A stretch of DNA of 58,393 nt. It comes from Saprospiraceae bacterium UBA2329. Lineage in GTDB: Bacteria; Bacteroidota; Bacteroidia; Chitinophagales; Saprospiraceae. This document shows, piece after piece, positions 33,811-41,881 of the stretch (its first letter is position 1; each line of letters begins with the position of its first letter). The notes beneath the pieces were generated by a model, which worked only from the letters and a program-made list of their open reading frames with translations, was not told the DNA's origin and did not search any database. Where the stretch lies: positions 17,364 to 75,756 of the forward strand of contig DDUV01000015.1 in NCBI GenBank assembly GCA_002344975.1. Direction: 5' to 3'. The position numbers and the translations under genes were made by a program.

Positions 33811-33975
33811 AAATCGGGCAATTTTTTTTTGAGTTTTTTTTAGCGAGCAATGTGTCAACCATTTGGTTATTTAGTTGAAAATCAATTTTTTATAAAAACA
33901 TAAAAAATCTCATTTTCCTGAAAATCAAGGCACTGAGGCCTCTTTTGACAAGCTCCCCGATACAAGCGTTTTTAC

Positions 33976-34485
33976 TCAGGGTTCGGCGCCCAGAATAAGC
34001 ATAAGAATGACATTGCCGGCGCTCTCGATTCGGTCTATGCTGACGTAAGTATCCTGTTCAACAGGGAAAGGTTCGCCGAGCGATATGCCGGGTATCTGCT
34101 GCTCGACGGCCTGCGCCCAGGCAGAGAGCGGCACGAGTTCCGGGCTGAGGCTGCTCAATTGGTAGAGCAGGTCCACCCCGCGGTCGGCCCAGTAGGCGGC
34201 ATCGGCTTGTGGCGGCGGATTTTGGATGACGAAACGAAACTCCTGCACCGGTTTTTCGCAGCCGCTTTGGATGAGCGTGACGGAGAGCGAATCGCCCAGC
34301 GTCAGTTCTTCGGTCGCGGAGAGGTCGTCGGTGCGAAAGCTGTGGCGCGTCACGCCCGGCATTTGTTCCGAAAAAATGGCTTTGGGCTTGCCGTAGGGAC
34401 AATCTTCGAGTTTTTTGGGGCCGCCGCTGCATTGAGAGAAGGCAACGAGGAGCAGGGCGAAGAGCAGCAATTGAGTCGGTTTCAT
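33976..34485 (-). CDS. Small predicted lipoprotein of unknown function
   Basis: A 169-residue protein. The start chosen is the methionine of MKPTQLLLF, with a lipoprotein signal ending AFSQC (Cys near 18); the frame is open 26 codons further upstream without signal character. After a Gly/Pro/Lys tether come EDCPYGKPKAIF and LGDSLSVTLIQSGCEKPVQEF, with two further cysteines that may pair. A helical section (YWADRGVDLLYQL) and a final strand follow. I know no family for it. It is divergent from folE. Confidence 0.75.
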   Translation of the reverse strand: MKPTQLLLFALLLVAFSQCSGGPKKLEDCPYGKPKAIFSEQMPGVTRHSFRTDDLSATEELTLGDSLSVTLIQSGCEKPVQEFRFVIQNPPPQADAAYWADRGVDLLYQLSSLSPELVPLSAWAQAVEQQIPGISLGEPFPVEQDTYVSIDRIESAGNVILMLILGAEP

Positions 34486-34646
34486 AAAAAACAGAGATGG
34501 ATGATACGGCAGATTTTTTTCAACGACAAAGTACCACAATTTGAACGGCAATTTGGGCGTCAACCTGCTTGCGGCACGAAAAAATTACAACAATATAGCC
34601 CCGCTTCTGTTGGTTTAGCCGGTGTACGACCACAAAACCAAAGACA

Positions 34647-35345
34647 ATGACAAAGACTACTTTTAACGGCAATGGCCACCATGCAGCTTCTAAGGGAAAA
34701 CTAAACGGCCACAGCAATTACTACCTTTTGGAGGAGGATCCCGACTTCGATACGCCCATGCGCCCCGACGCTTTTCTGAAAAGTGAGGAGGAAAAAATGA
34801 ACATCATAGAGGATCATTTCAAAGTCATCATGGAGACCCTGGGCTTAGACCTCAGCGACGACTCGCTGCGGGGTACGCCGCGCCGGGTGGCCAAGATGTT
34901 TGTGCAGGAAATCTTCTCCGGATTAGACCCCGAGAACAAGCCCAACATCTCGCTTTTTGAAAATAAATACCGCTACAACCAGATGCTCGTGGAGCGCAAC
35001 ATCACCGTCAAGTCGTTTTGCGAGCATCACTTCCTACCCATCACCGGGGTGGCGCATGTGGCTTATTTTTCTTCCGGTCAGGTCATTGGTTTGTCGAAGC
35101 TGAACCGCATTGTGGAGTACTTCTCGCGCCGCCCGCAGGTACAGGAACGCCTGACGATACAGATAGCCGAAGAACTGAAAAAAGCGCTGAACACGGAAGA
35201 CGTGGCAGTTTACCTCGATGCCCGGCACATGTGCGTAGAATTGCGCGGCGCCGAACACGAAAACTGCTCAACGGTGACGACGGAGTATTCCGGCAAGTTC
35301 TTGCAGGAGAGCGTGCGGGCGGAGTTTTTGCAGAGTATTCGGTAA
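34647..35345 (+). CDS. folE: GTP cyclohydrolase I
   Basis: A 232-residue enzyme making 7,8-dihydroneopterin triphosphate from GTP, the entry to folate and, through QueD, to queuosine. The core has LRGTPRRVAKMFVQEIFSG, the zinc/active-site FCEHHFLPITGVAHVAY, GLSKLNRIVEYFSRRPQVQE and DARHMCVELRGAEH with the second zinc cysteine. About 45 residues at the N-terminus, rich in Asn, Gly and His, precede the core and look disordered. It converges with the cyclase gene at 7 bp distance. Confidence 0.95.
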   Translation: MTKTTFNGNGHHAASKGKLNGHSNYYLLEEDPDFDTPMRPDAFLKSEEEKMNIIEDHFKVIMETLGLDLSDDSLRGTPRRVAKMFVQEIFSGLDPENKPNISLFENKYRYNQMLVERNITVKSFCEHHFLPITGVAHVAYFSSGQVIGLSKLNRIVEYFSRRPQVQERLTIQIAEELKKALNTEDVAVYLDARHMCVELRGAEHENCSTVTTEYSGKFLQESVRAEFLQSIR

Positions 35346-35352
35346 GGATACC

Positions 35353-38300
35353 CTACCTCTCCACAAAATACATCTCGATCTCCCGATCGTGGCGAGCGGA
35401 AAAACGGCCGCGGAAGGTGCAGGCTATATCGTTTTCCACTAATGCTTTGGTAGCGCCGGAGATGTTTACCTGGCCGGTTTCGCCATGCGTTTCCATGCGG
35501 GAAGCAATGTTGACCGTATCGCCCCAGATGTCGTAGGCAAATTTTTTGGAACCCACCACCCCCGCCACAATCGGCCCCGTGTGAATGCCGATGCGCGCCT
35601 CGAAAGAAGGCTTGCCGAGAGCGCGGTTGTTCTCTGCATGTTGGCGCAGGAAGTCCTGTATTTCCAAGGCGGCGCGAATGCTGCGCAGAGCGCCCTCGTT
35701 GCCATTGTCTATTACCATGCACATGTAGGCATCGCCGATGGTTTTAATTTTTTCGAGGCCATGTCGGTCGGTGATTTCGTCGAAAGCGCGGAAACAGGCG
35801 TCAATTTCGGCTACGAGGGCTTCTGGCTCCATCCGTTCAGAGATGTTGGAAAAATCTCGGAAGTCGGAAAACATGACCGTAGCCTGCTCGTGCATGCGGG
35901 CGCGGGCTTTGCCGAAGCGCTTCAGTTCATCGGCGATCTGCGCAGGCAGGATGTTGAGCAGCAGCGACTCCGATTCCTGGCGGGCCTTTTCCAACTGTTG
36001 CGTTCGGGCGCCGACCAATTGCTCCAGCACGCGCTCCCGGCGACGCAGGGTATAAACCCGGTAGCGCGCATAGCCGTAAGCGCCGCCTATCAGCAGCAGC
36101 GCGCACAGTCCCAAAAACCAGTTGCTCCGGTAGTACGCCTGCCGGATGAGCACAGGTATGGCCAACTCCTGATCGCTCCAGTCATTGTTGCCCGAACGGG
36201 CGCGCACCCGGAAGGTGTATTTCCCGGCAGGAATGTTGTTGTAACGGGCTTCGTTGATGGCGGAAGCCTGCGACCAGTTTGACTCGTAATGCTCCAACTG
36301 ATAGCTGAATTGTTTGTCGGAGGTCTGCCGAAAATCTGCCAGTGCAAAACTGAAACTGAACATTCGGTCGCGGTGGGTGAGGATGATGGGAGCGCCGTTT
36401 TCCAAACCCGTGCTCTGAAAAAACAGGCTGTCTCCGTCGAAGCGGGTAAAGCCGGTGAGCAACAACGGGGCATCGTAGCTGCGGCTGCGTAGGTCGGCCA
36501 AGGCAGGGCCGGGGTAAAAGGCATTCACTCCGTTGAGGCCGCCGAAATACATACGCCCATCGCGGGATCGAAAGAAGGAAGTTCGGTTGAATTCGTTGTG
36601 CGAGAGGCCGTCCGTTTCAAAAAAATTCACGCAGTTGCCCTTTTGAATATTGAAGCGGCAAAGCCCCCGAAACGTGCTGATCCACAGGCAAGTATCGCCT
36701 TCAGAGAGAAAACCGGCCAAAATATTGTTGGGCAATCCGTCCTGATCAGTGAATATGCGCACTTCGTTGGTGGCGGGTTTCAGTCGGTGCAGCCCGTTGA
36801 TGGTAGAGAGCCAGACGTAGCCCCGGCTATCTTCGTAGATGGCATTCACCTCGTTGGAGGCCAAACTCGCCGGTGTGCTGTTGAGGTGCCAGCGATCTGA
36901 TCGGCCATTCTGCACATCTAAGCGATAGACCCCGTGTTGCAGGGTTCCTACCCAAAGATACCGGCCATTCCTGCCGGGATACACATAGCTGATCTCGCCC
37001 TGAAAATTGGGTTCGAGCAGGTCTTGCAGTTCCGTGGTTTTGCGCGTTTCGGGGTCGTACCAGTACAAGTGCTTACGGTACCCGAACCAAAGTTTGCCGT
37101 CCTCATCGGCGCACACGGAGGCTAAGTTGGCCTCACCCTGCGCAAAAATCGTATCGGTGCGCATGGTTTTGAGGTCTATGCGGATGCCGTTGCCCGTCCA
37201 CAGTGCATTGTCTTTCCAAAGCAGGCCGTAGGGAATGTTGTGAAAATCGTTGTTGGGAAACAGCGGCCGCAGGTATTCCGTACGCGGATTGAGAACGTGA
37301 ATGGAGTTGTAATAGGAGATGTAAATATTGCCCCGGTCGTCTTCGGCGATGCCCCGCGTGCTGCAAAACCCGTCGCTGCAATACTCGCTGCCGCCGCTGA
37401 GGTAATTGGTAAATAGGCGCACCGAGCGGGTAAGTTTAATGAGTCCAAAATCGGAAGTGACCCACACAACGCCGCTTCTATCCATCAGTATTTGCCTGTA
37501 ATTCAGGTAGTTTTTGACCGACTGACGAATCGGTTCGTCCATATCCGTAACCTGCCCGGCGGCGGCATTGTAATGCCAGAAGACGTTTTGGCCGGCCACC
37601 CAGACATTGCCGCCCGGTTCGGCCAGCAGGGTGGCTGCTTTGCCTTTGTCCTGAATAAACGAACTGACGGGATGCAGCGAAAACATGCCCGAAGCGGGCT
37701 GCCAGGTGAAAACCCGACTGTCGGAGCAAAGGATGAACAGGCTGTCGCCCGATGCCTGCAAATGCACGATTCTGGAAAGTTGGCGACCGGCGGCGGGCAG
37801 GCGCATTTTTTGTACCACTTTACCAGCGGCGTCTATTTTCCAAAGTTCGTTTTCCCAGGCGCCGGCGTACAGATGTTTGCCCAATGCGGCCATCGGACGG
37901 CGCGCATACAATCCGGGTACGGGAATGGAAAGTGTTTTTGGGTTTAAAGTATCCAAACGCTGCAAACGGGTGGCGCCGCTTTTTTCGTCAAACAAAGCCG
38001 CCCATACGCGTCCTTTGGCATCCTCGGTGAGGTTGGAAGGCGCCGTTCCATCTGGCAGCGGCACCGATATGATCCGGTTAGTTTCCGGCAACAGCAGCGA
38101 CATCTGCCGGGGGTGAGCTACCCATATATGGTTGTGAACGTCTATGTGCAAATCGGAAACATACTCCGTCGGCAAGGTGTGCTGCTGGTCGGTTCTGTTG
38201 TAGTGAATGAAGCGGTATCCGTCGTAGCGATCCAGCCCGTTGATGGCGCCGAGCCAGAGGTAGCCGCGCCGGTCTTGTTGCACTTTGAAGACGTTGCGGT

Positions 38301-38463
38301 GGATGAGGCCTTCTTCAAACCCCAATACTTTGACCTGATAATCTGAGCGTTGCGCGAAAGCGCCCGTCAAGGGCAGCAATAGCAACAGTGCTGTGGGCCA
38401 TGCAGGGATAGTCTTTTTTGAGACGACCGTCCGATTTCTGGAATATTTGAATATCCTCTTCAT
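35353..38463 (-). CDS. Transmembrane propeller sensor with adenylate cyclase output
   Basis: A 1036-residue membrane sensor. A signal peptide/anchor (to about 38, ending TGAFAQ) precedes two propellers built from two-component-regulator-propeller repeats (GYLWLGAINGLDRYDG, GYVWLSTINGLHRL). A Y_Y_Y domain follows (GKYTFRVRARSGNNDWS) and one membrane helix (about 775-795, WFLGLCALLLIGGAYGYA). A coiled-coil linker leads to a class III nucleotide cyclase domain with FSDFRDFSNISERM (metal site), KTIGDAYMCM and GPIVAGVVG...AYDIWGDTVNIASRM. The Lys and Asp at the base-recognition positions favour ATP, hence cAMP. In Bacteroidota this sensor type normally ends in a histidine kinase. A near-consensus TACCTTTC is just upstream of the start. 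Confidence 0.9.
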   Translation of the reverse strand: MKRIFKYSRNRTVVSKKTIPAWPTALLLLLPLTGAFAQRSDYQVKVLGFEEGLIHRNVFKVQQDRRGYLWLGAINGLDRYDGYRFIHYNRTDQQHTLPTEYVSDLHIDVHNHIWVAHPRQMSLLLPETNRIISVPLPDGTAPSNLTEDAKGRVWAALFDEKSGATRLQRLDTLNPKTLSIPVPGLYARRPMAALGKHLYAGAWENELWKIDAAGKVVQKMRLPAAGRQLSRIVHLQASGDSLFILCSDSRVFTWQPASGMFSLHPVSSFIQDKGKAATLLAEPGGNVWVAGQNVFWHYNAAAGQVTDMDEPIRQSVKNYLNYRQILMDRSGVVWVTSDFGLIKLTRSVRLFTNYLSGGSEYCSDGFCSTRGIAEDDRGNIYISYYNSIHVLNPRTEYLRPLFPNNDFHNIPYGLLWKDNALWTGNGIRIDLKTMRTDTIFAQGEANLASVCADEDGKLWFGYRKHLYWYDPETRKTTELQDLLEPNFQGEISYVYPGRNGRYLWVGTLQHGVYRLDVQNGRSDRWHLNSTPASLASNEVNAIYEDSRGYVWLSTINGLHRLKPATNEVRIFTDQDGLPNNILAGFLSEGDTCLWISTFRGLCRFNIQKGNCVNFFETDGLSHNEFNRTSFFRSRDGRMYFGGLNGVNAFYPGPALADLRSRSYDAPLLLTGFTRFDGDSLFFQSTGLENGAPIILTHRDRMFSFSFALADFRQTSDKQFSYQLEHYESNWSQASAINEARYNNIPAGKYTFRVRARSGNNDWSDQELAIPVLIRQAYYRSNWFLGLCALLLIGGAYGYARYRVYTLRRRERVLEQLVGARTQQLEKARQESESLLLNILPAQIADELKRFGKARARMHEQATVMFSDFRDFSNISERMEPEALVAEIDACFRAFDEITDRHGLEKIKTIGDAYMCMVIDNGNEGALRSIRAALEIQDFLRQHAENNRALGKPSFEARIGIHTGPIVAGVVGSKKFAYDIWGDTVNIASRMETHGETGQVNISGATKALVENDIACTFRGRFSARHDREIEMYFVER

Positions 38464-38538
38464 TTCGTGGGGAAAGGTACGAGGATTTTCAGTGTATTAT
38501 AGCCGTAGGTCTGCTTGTTTATAATTGAAGGGAAATTT

Positions 38539-38883
38539 CTACTTCATTTCCCGGCGCACCTGTGCCACATACTCCACCGGTTTGGAAGACAAATTGGCGA
38601 TGGTTTCGTCATTAGCATCGGGCAAATGATGAATGAGAGAGACAATGACCTCTCGCGCACCTTTTTCGATGCCTTTTTCGATGCCTTTTTCGATGCCTTT
38701 TTCGATGCCTTTTTCGATGCCTTTTTCCAAGCCTTTTTCGATGCCTTTTTCCAAGCCTTCTTCGTAGCCCTCGGCTCTTTCTTCGGCCAGTACGTCCCAA
38801 ACTTGATTAAAAGTCATAAGCGATTGTAATTTTGATTTGACTTCTTCGGGGCGGATGTTTCGCAGGCTCCTCAGATAGCGCAG
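38539..38883 (-). pseudogene. C-terminal remnant of an Rpn-type nuclease
   Basis: An ATG-started reading frame (38817) gives 92 residues, but coding-like sequence continues upstream in frame (LRYLRSLRNIRPEEVKSKLQ) right up to the stop codon of the M23 peptidase gene. It has the look of the C-terminal tail of Rpn/PD-(D/E)XK recombination-promoting nucleases, which commonly end in EKGIEKG repeats; the nuclease domain itself is missing. The repeat block (eight G-I/L-E-K units) is followed by AREVIVSLIHHLPDANDETIA. It may still be translated as a short coiled-coil protein. The truncation point coincides with the neighbour's stop, so a deletion joined them. Confidence 0.6.
38661..38757. repeat. 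12-bp coding tandem repeat
   Basis: Eight tandem units of TTTTTCGATGCC or the variant TTTTTCCAAGCC, encoding Gly-Ile/Leu-Glu-Lys on the minus strand inside the nuclease remnant. It is a slippage-prone minisatellite in frame with the protein. Confidence 0.9.
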
Positions 38884-40221
38884 TTACGGATTGGACTTCT
38901 TCACGGCCTCCACCGGCTTTTCCGCCTTCAATTTCTCCAAGAAAGCGTCTTTCACCGGCTTGAACAAAGGCATTTCGCTTTCGGGCAGCGGCTTGGCCTG
39001 CGGGAGATCCAAACGGAGGTGGTCCACCTGTTGGCCGTTTTTCCAGAAGCGGAAACAAACATGCGGGCCTGTAGCCAAACCGGTAGAACCCACATATCCA
39101 ATAACCTGCCCCTGAGATACCCGCGTGCCTGGACGGATGCCTTTGGCAAAACGAGACATGTGCAGGTACTGGGTTTCATACACTTTGTCGTGCTTGATGC
39201 GCACAAAATTGCCGTTGCCGCCGGAGTAGTGCGCCTGCGAAACTACCCCGTCGCCGACCGCCAGAATTTCTGTACCGTGCGGGGCTGCGTAATCGGTACC
39301 CAAGTGGGCGCGCCGCCTTTTCAGGACAGGGTGAAAACGATTGAGATTGTACCTCGAAGAAATACGCGAAAAACGCAAGGGGGCTTTCAGGAAGGCCGTT
39401 TTCAAGGGGCGGCCTTCGAGGTCGTAATATCCTTTGTGTTCGCCATTTTCATAATAAACAGCATACACTTCTTTATCGCTGCGCTTGTGATACGCGCCTT
39501 CTACCTTGCCCGCGCCCACAGATTTGCCCTCGATGTATTTATTTTCAAAAACAACTTTGAACTCGTCGTTTTCCTGAATCCGATGGAAATCAATAGACCA
39601 CTTGAGGGCGTCTTCCAACCGGTCGGCCAATTCGTAGCTATGGCCCTGGCCTACCATTGCTTCCCACAGGGTGGACTCCACCACAAAATGGCCGGTTTCT
39701 ACCTGCGTGTCCACCTCGCGCTGTATGCGTTCTACTTTGTAATCGCTGCCAAGGCTGAACAGCACATACTCATACACGCTGGGCTCATACACCATGTACA
39801 TCTGTTCGCCGGAAGGGCCGTGATTCAGAATGTTGTAAGATTTGCCGGCCTGCAGAAGACGAAAATCAAAAATGCCTTCCGTGTTTTTCACAATCGCCTG
39901 AATAGCCTCCTGGCTCAATTGCCGGGCCATCAGCATATCCGACAGCGATTGCCCGCCGCTGATTTTGTATTCCGTAACGGTAAAGGTATCTATCGCAAAG
40001 CCCCAGCGCATGGTGGGCTTGATGATGGGGAACGCTCCTAATTCAATGGTAGGAACAGCATCTTTGGCAGAAGCACTGATGTAGTCAGGCTCAGCCAATT
40101 GGTACGCTGCAAAGCCTATGGCAAGGGCTGCTACACCTAAAGCTGCTTTTTTGATCCACTTGAAAGCGCCGCCTGTGCGGGACGTTTGTTCTGAAGTTGA
40201 TTCGTCGGTTTGATGATTCAC
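38884..40221 (-). CDS. M23-family peptidoglycan peptidase, membrane-anchored
   Basis: A 445-residue LytM-type endopeptidase acting on peptidoglycan cross-links. A single membrane helix (about 27-45, ALGVAALAIGFAAYQL) leaves the rest in the periplasm. A middle region with LSDMLMARQLSQEAIQAI resembles the opacity-associated/LysM-like module common before M23 domains. The catalytic domain has HLGTDYAAPHGT (first His and Asp ligands) and GNFVRIKHDK. In the last motif GPHVCFRF the second His of the usual HxH is Cys. As I recall HVC variants are frequent in this phylum, and Cys can bind zinc, so activity is possible but not certain. Confidence 0.88.
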   Translation of the reverse strand: MNHQTDESTSEQTSRTGGAFKWIKKAALGVAALAIGFAAYQLAEPDYISASAKDAVPTIELGAFPIIKPTMRWGFAIDTFTVTEYKISGGQSLSDMLMARQLSQEAIQAIVKNTEGIFDFRLLQAGKSYNILNHGPSGEQMYMVYEPSVYEYVLFSLGSDYKVERIQREVDTQVETGHFVVESTLWEAMVGQGHSYELADRLEDALKWSIDFHRIQENDEFKVVFENKYIEGKSVGAGKVEGAYHKRSDKEVYAVYYENGEHKGYYDLEGRPLKTAFLKAPLRFSRISSRYNLNRFHPVLKRRRAHLGTDYAAPHGTEILAVGDGVVSQAHYSGGNGNFVRIKHDKVYETQYLHMSRFAKGIRPGTRVSQGQVIGYVGSTGLATGPHVCFRFWKNGQQVDHLRLDLPQAKPLPESEMPLFKPVKDAFLEKLKAEKPVEAVKKSNP

Positions 40222-40233
40222 TATCGGTTATTT

Positions 40234-40259
40234 TTTGCGTTCAAAACAACGCAAACCTA
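40234..40259 (-). promoter_or_regulatory. Promoter and palindrome upstream of the M23 gene
   Basis: Minus-strand TAGGTTTG (40252-40259) lies 30 bases before the M23 start. It abuts an 8-bp inverted repeat TTTGCGTT-6 nt-AACGCAAA (40234-40255) that would cover the transcription start. No -33 TTG is visible. The rest of the gap to 40468 shows nothing else. Confidence 0.5.
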
Positions 40260-40468
40260 TCGTAAGGAAGAACATTGTGCGATTGGTTTGCCGTACATTC
40301 AGCGGCCGGCCCTCCTGAGAGTAACCTGCCTGATGTTCACGGGACTAAATGTCGTATCGTCTGCGAAGACGAGGCGCAAATATATACGAGGATCGCTTTG
40401 GGAGGTAATTTTTTTTTGTTAAATCTTCCCCAATCGCGTTTTTATGCCTTCATAACGGCTGCCCTGTG

Positions 40469-40476
40469 TACTTTTG
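40469..40476 (+). promoter_or_regulatory. -7 promoter box TACTTTTG
   Basis: TACTTTTG fits TAnnTTTG 20 bases before the ATG at 40497. It also rules out the longer upstream reading of the PurM-like gene. Confidence 0.6.
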
Positions 40477-40496
40477 CCCCCACAATTTCAACTCGC

Positions 40497-41666
40497 ATGT
40501 CCGAAATCTCCCGCTACGACCAGCGCGGCGTCTCTGCCGATAAAGGCGAAGTACACGCCGCCGTCAAACACTTGGATAAAGGCTTATTTCCCAATGCTTT
40601 TTGCAAAATCCTGCCCGATGTGGCCGCCGGCGATCCCCTCTTTTGCAACCTCATGCACGCCGATACAGCCGGCACCAAAACCAACCTCGCCTACCTGTAC
40701 TGGCGCGAAACCGGCGACCTCTCCGTGTGGGCCGGCATCGCTCAGGATGCCATTGTTATGAACTTAGACGATATGGCCTGCGTAGGCTGCACCAACGACA
40801 TCATCCTGTCTTCTACCATCGGGCGCAACAAACACCTCATTCCCGGAGAGGTCATCAAAGCTGTCATTGACGGCACCACGGCTTTCGTTGACAACATGGC
40901 CCGGCACGGCGTAAACATTCACCTCGCGGGCGGCGAAACTGCCGACGTGGGCGATGTGGTGCGCACCATAGACGTAGGCTACACGGCCTTTGCACGCATG
41001 CGCCGCCATGACGTCATCGAAAATGCACTCCAACCCGGCGATACCATCGTAGCGCTGGCCTCCTTTGGTCAGGCCACTTACGAAGACCGCTACAACGGCG
41101 GCATGGGCAGCAACGGCCTCACCTCGGCCCGCCACGATGTGCTCCGCCACGACTATGCCGCACGCTACCCCGAAAGCTACGACGCCCGCACCGACGAGCA
41201 GTTCGTTTATTGCGGCAGCCGCAGCCTCAGCGAAGCATCGCCCGTGCCCGGCATCAACGTGGGCCAACTGCTGCTCTCGCCTACCCGCACCTACCTGCCT
41301 GTCATACAAGCACTTCTGGCACAACTGCAACCCCATATTCACGGCATGATCCACTGCACCGGCGGCGGCCAAACCAAAGTGATGAAATTCGCTCCCGGAC
41401 TGCGCATCGTCAAAGACAACCTCTTCCCTACCCCGCCGCTTTTTGCACTCATCCAACAGGAATCTCAAACGGCCTGGCGCGAAATGTATCAGGTATTCAA
41501 TATGGGGCATCGCCTCGAAATCTATCTCCCGCAAGAACATGCCACAACCGTGCTCGACATTGCACATCAATTCGGCATAGAGGCACGCATCGTCGGGCGC
41601 GTGGAAAGCGCGCACCGCACCGAGGTCGTGCTGGATACCGAACATGGCCGTTTTGAATGGGCGTAA
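40497..41666 (+). CDS. PurM-like AIR synthase (phosphoribosylformylglycinamidine cyclo-ligase family)
   Basis: A 389-residue protein of the AIR synthase family, ATP-grasp-unrelated enzymes that activate an amide oxygen with ATP. N-terminal ATPase-like half: HADTAGTKTNLAYLYW, MNLDDMACVGCTNDI and VNIHLAGGETADVGD. C-terminal half: GDTIVALASFGQATYEDRYNGGMGSNGLTSARHD and IHGMIHCTGGGQTKVMKF. These fit PurM, step five of purine synthesis, though the protein is longer than the classical 345-350 residues and could be the PurM-like paralogue found in this phylum. No purine genes are adjacent. The gene stands alone behind its own promoter. Confidence 0.87.
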   Translation: MSEISRYDQRGVSADKGEVHAAVKHLDKGLFPNAFCKILPDVAAGDPLFCNLMHADTAGTKTNLAYLYWRETGDLSVWAGIAQDAIVMNLDDMACVGCTNDIILSSTIGRNKHLIPGEVIKAVIDGTTAFVDNMARHGVNIHLAGGETADVGDVVRTIDVGYTAFARMRRHDVIENALQPGDTIVALASFGQATYEDRYNGGMGSNGLTSARHDVLRHDYAARYPESYDARTDEQFVYCGSRSLSEASPVPGINVGQLLLSPTRTYLPVIQALLAQLQPHIHGMIHCTGGGQTKVMKFAPGLRIVKDNLFPTPPLFALIQQESQTAWREMYQVFNMGHRLEIYLPQEHATTVLDIAHQFGIEARIVGRVESAHRTEVVLDTEHGRFEWA

Positions 41667-41772
41667 GGAAGGGATCGTTCAACCTACCTGCTTCTGATAT
41701 TTTTGGGGCGCCCCCGCCACCTGTAAATGCTCTCCGGCGGGCGGGCTATCCACTGCATGGCGGCCTCCGTGC

Positions 41773-41820
41773 AGAGCTGTTAGATTTGGCATGGCCATTG
41801 CCGGAAAAGCTAACAGCTCT
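41773..41820. repeat. Hairpin repeat, copy 1
   Basis: AGAGCTGTTAG (41773-41783) pairs perfectly with CTAACAGCTCT (41810-41820); the loop contains TTGCCGG. A sister hairpin with the same words is at 43689-43731, on the other side of the Kelch-type gene. The rest of 41667-41881 is GC-rich (GGGGCGCCCCCG) without a gene. Confidence 0.7.
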
Positions 41821-41881
41821 ATCCCCGACCGCCGCCATTCCGTTTCTATCCCTGGCGCACAAGACGGTGCGTGCAACGTCT

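Noticed and set aside
33673..33858. 61-codon minus-strand frame over the candidate small RNA
   Set aside because: Its start lies upstream of the predicted promoter, in A/T-rich DNA, and the translation has no recognisable features.
38661..38757. 12-bp repeats as a CRISPR or iteron cluster
   Set aside because: Units are adjacent, in frame and encode a Gly-Ile-Glu-Lys tail; there are no spacers and no replication gene nearby.
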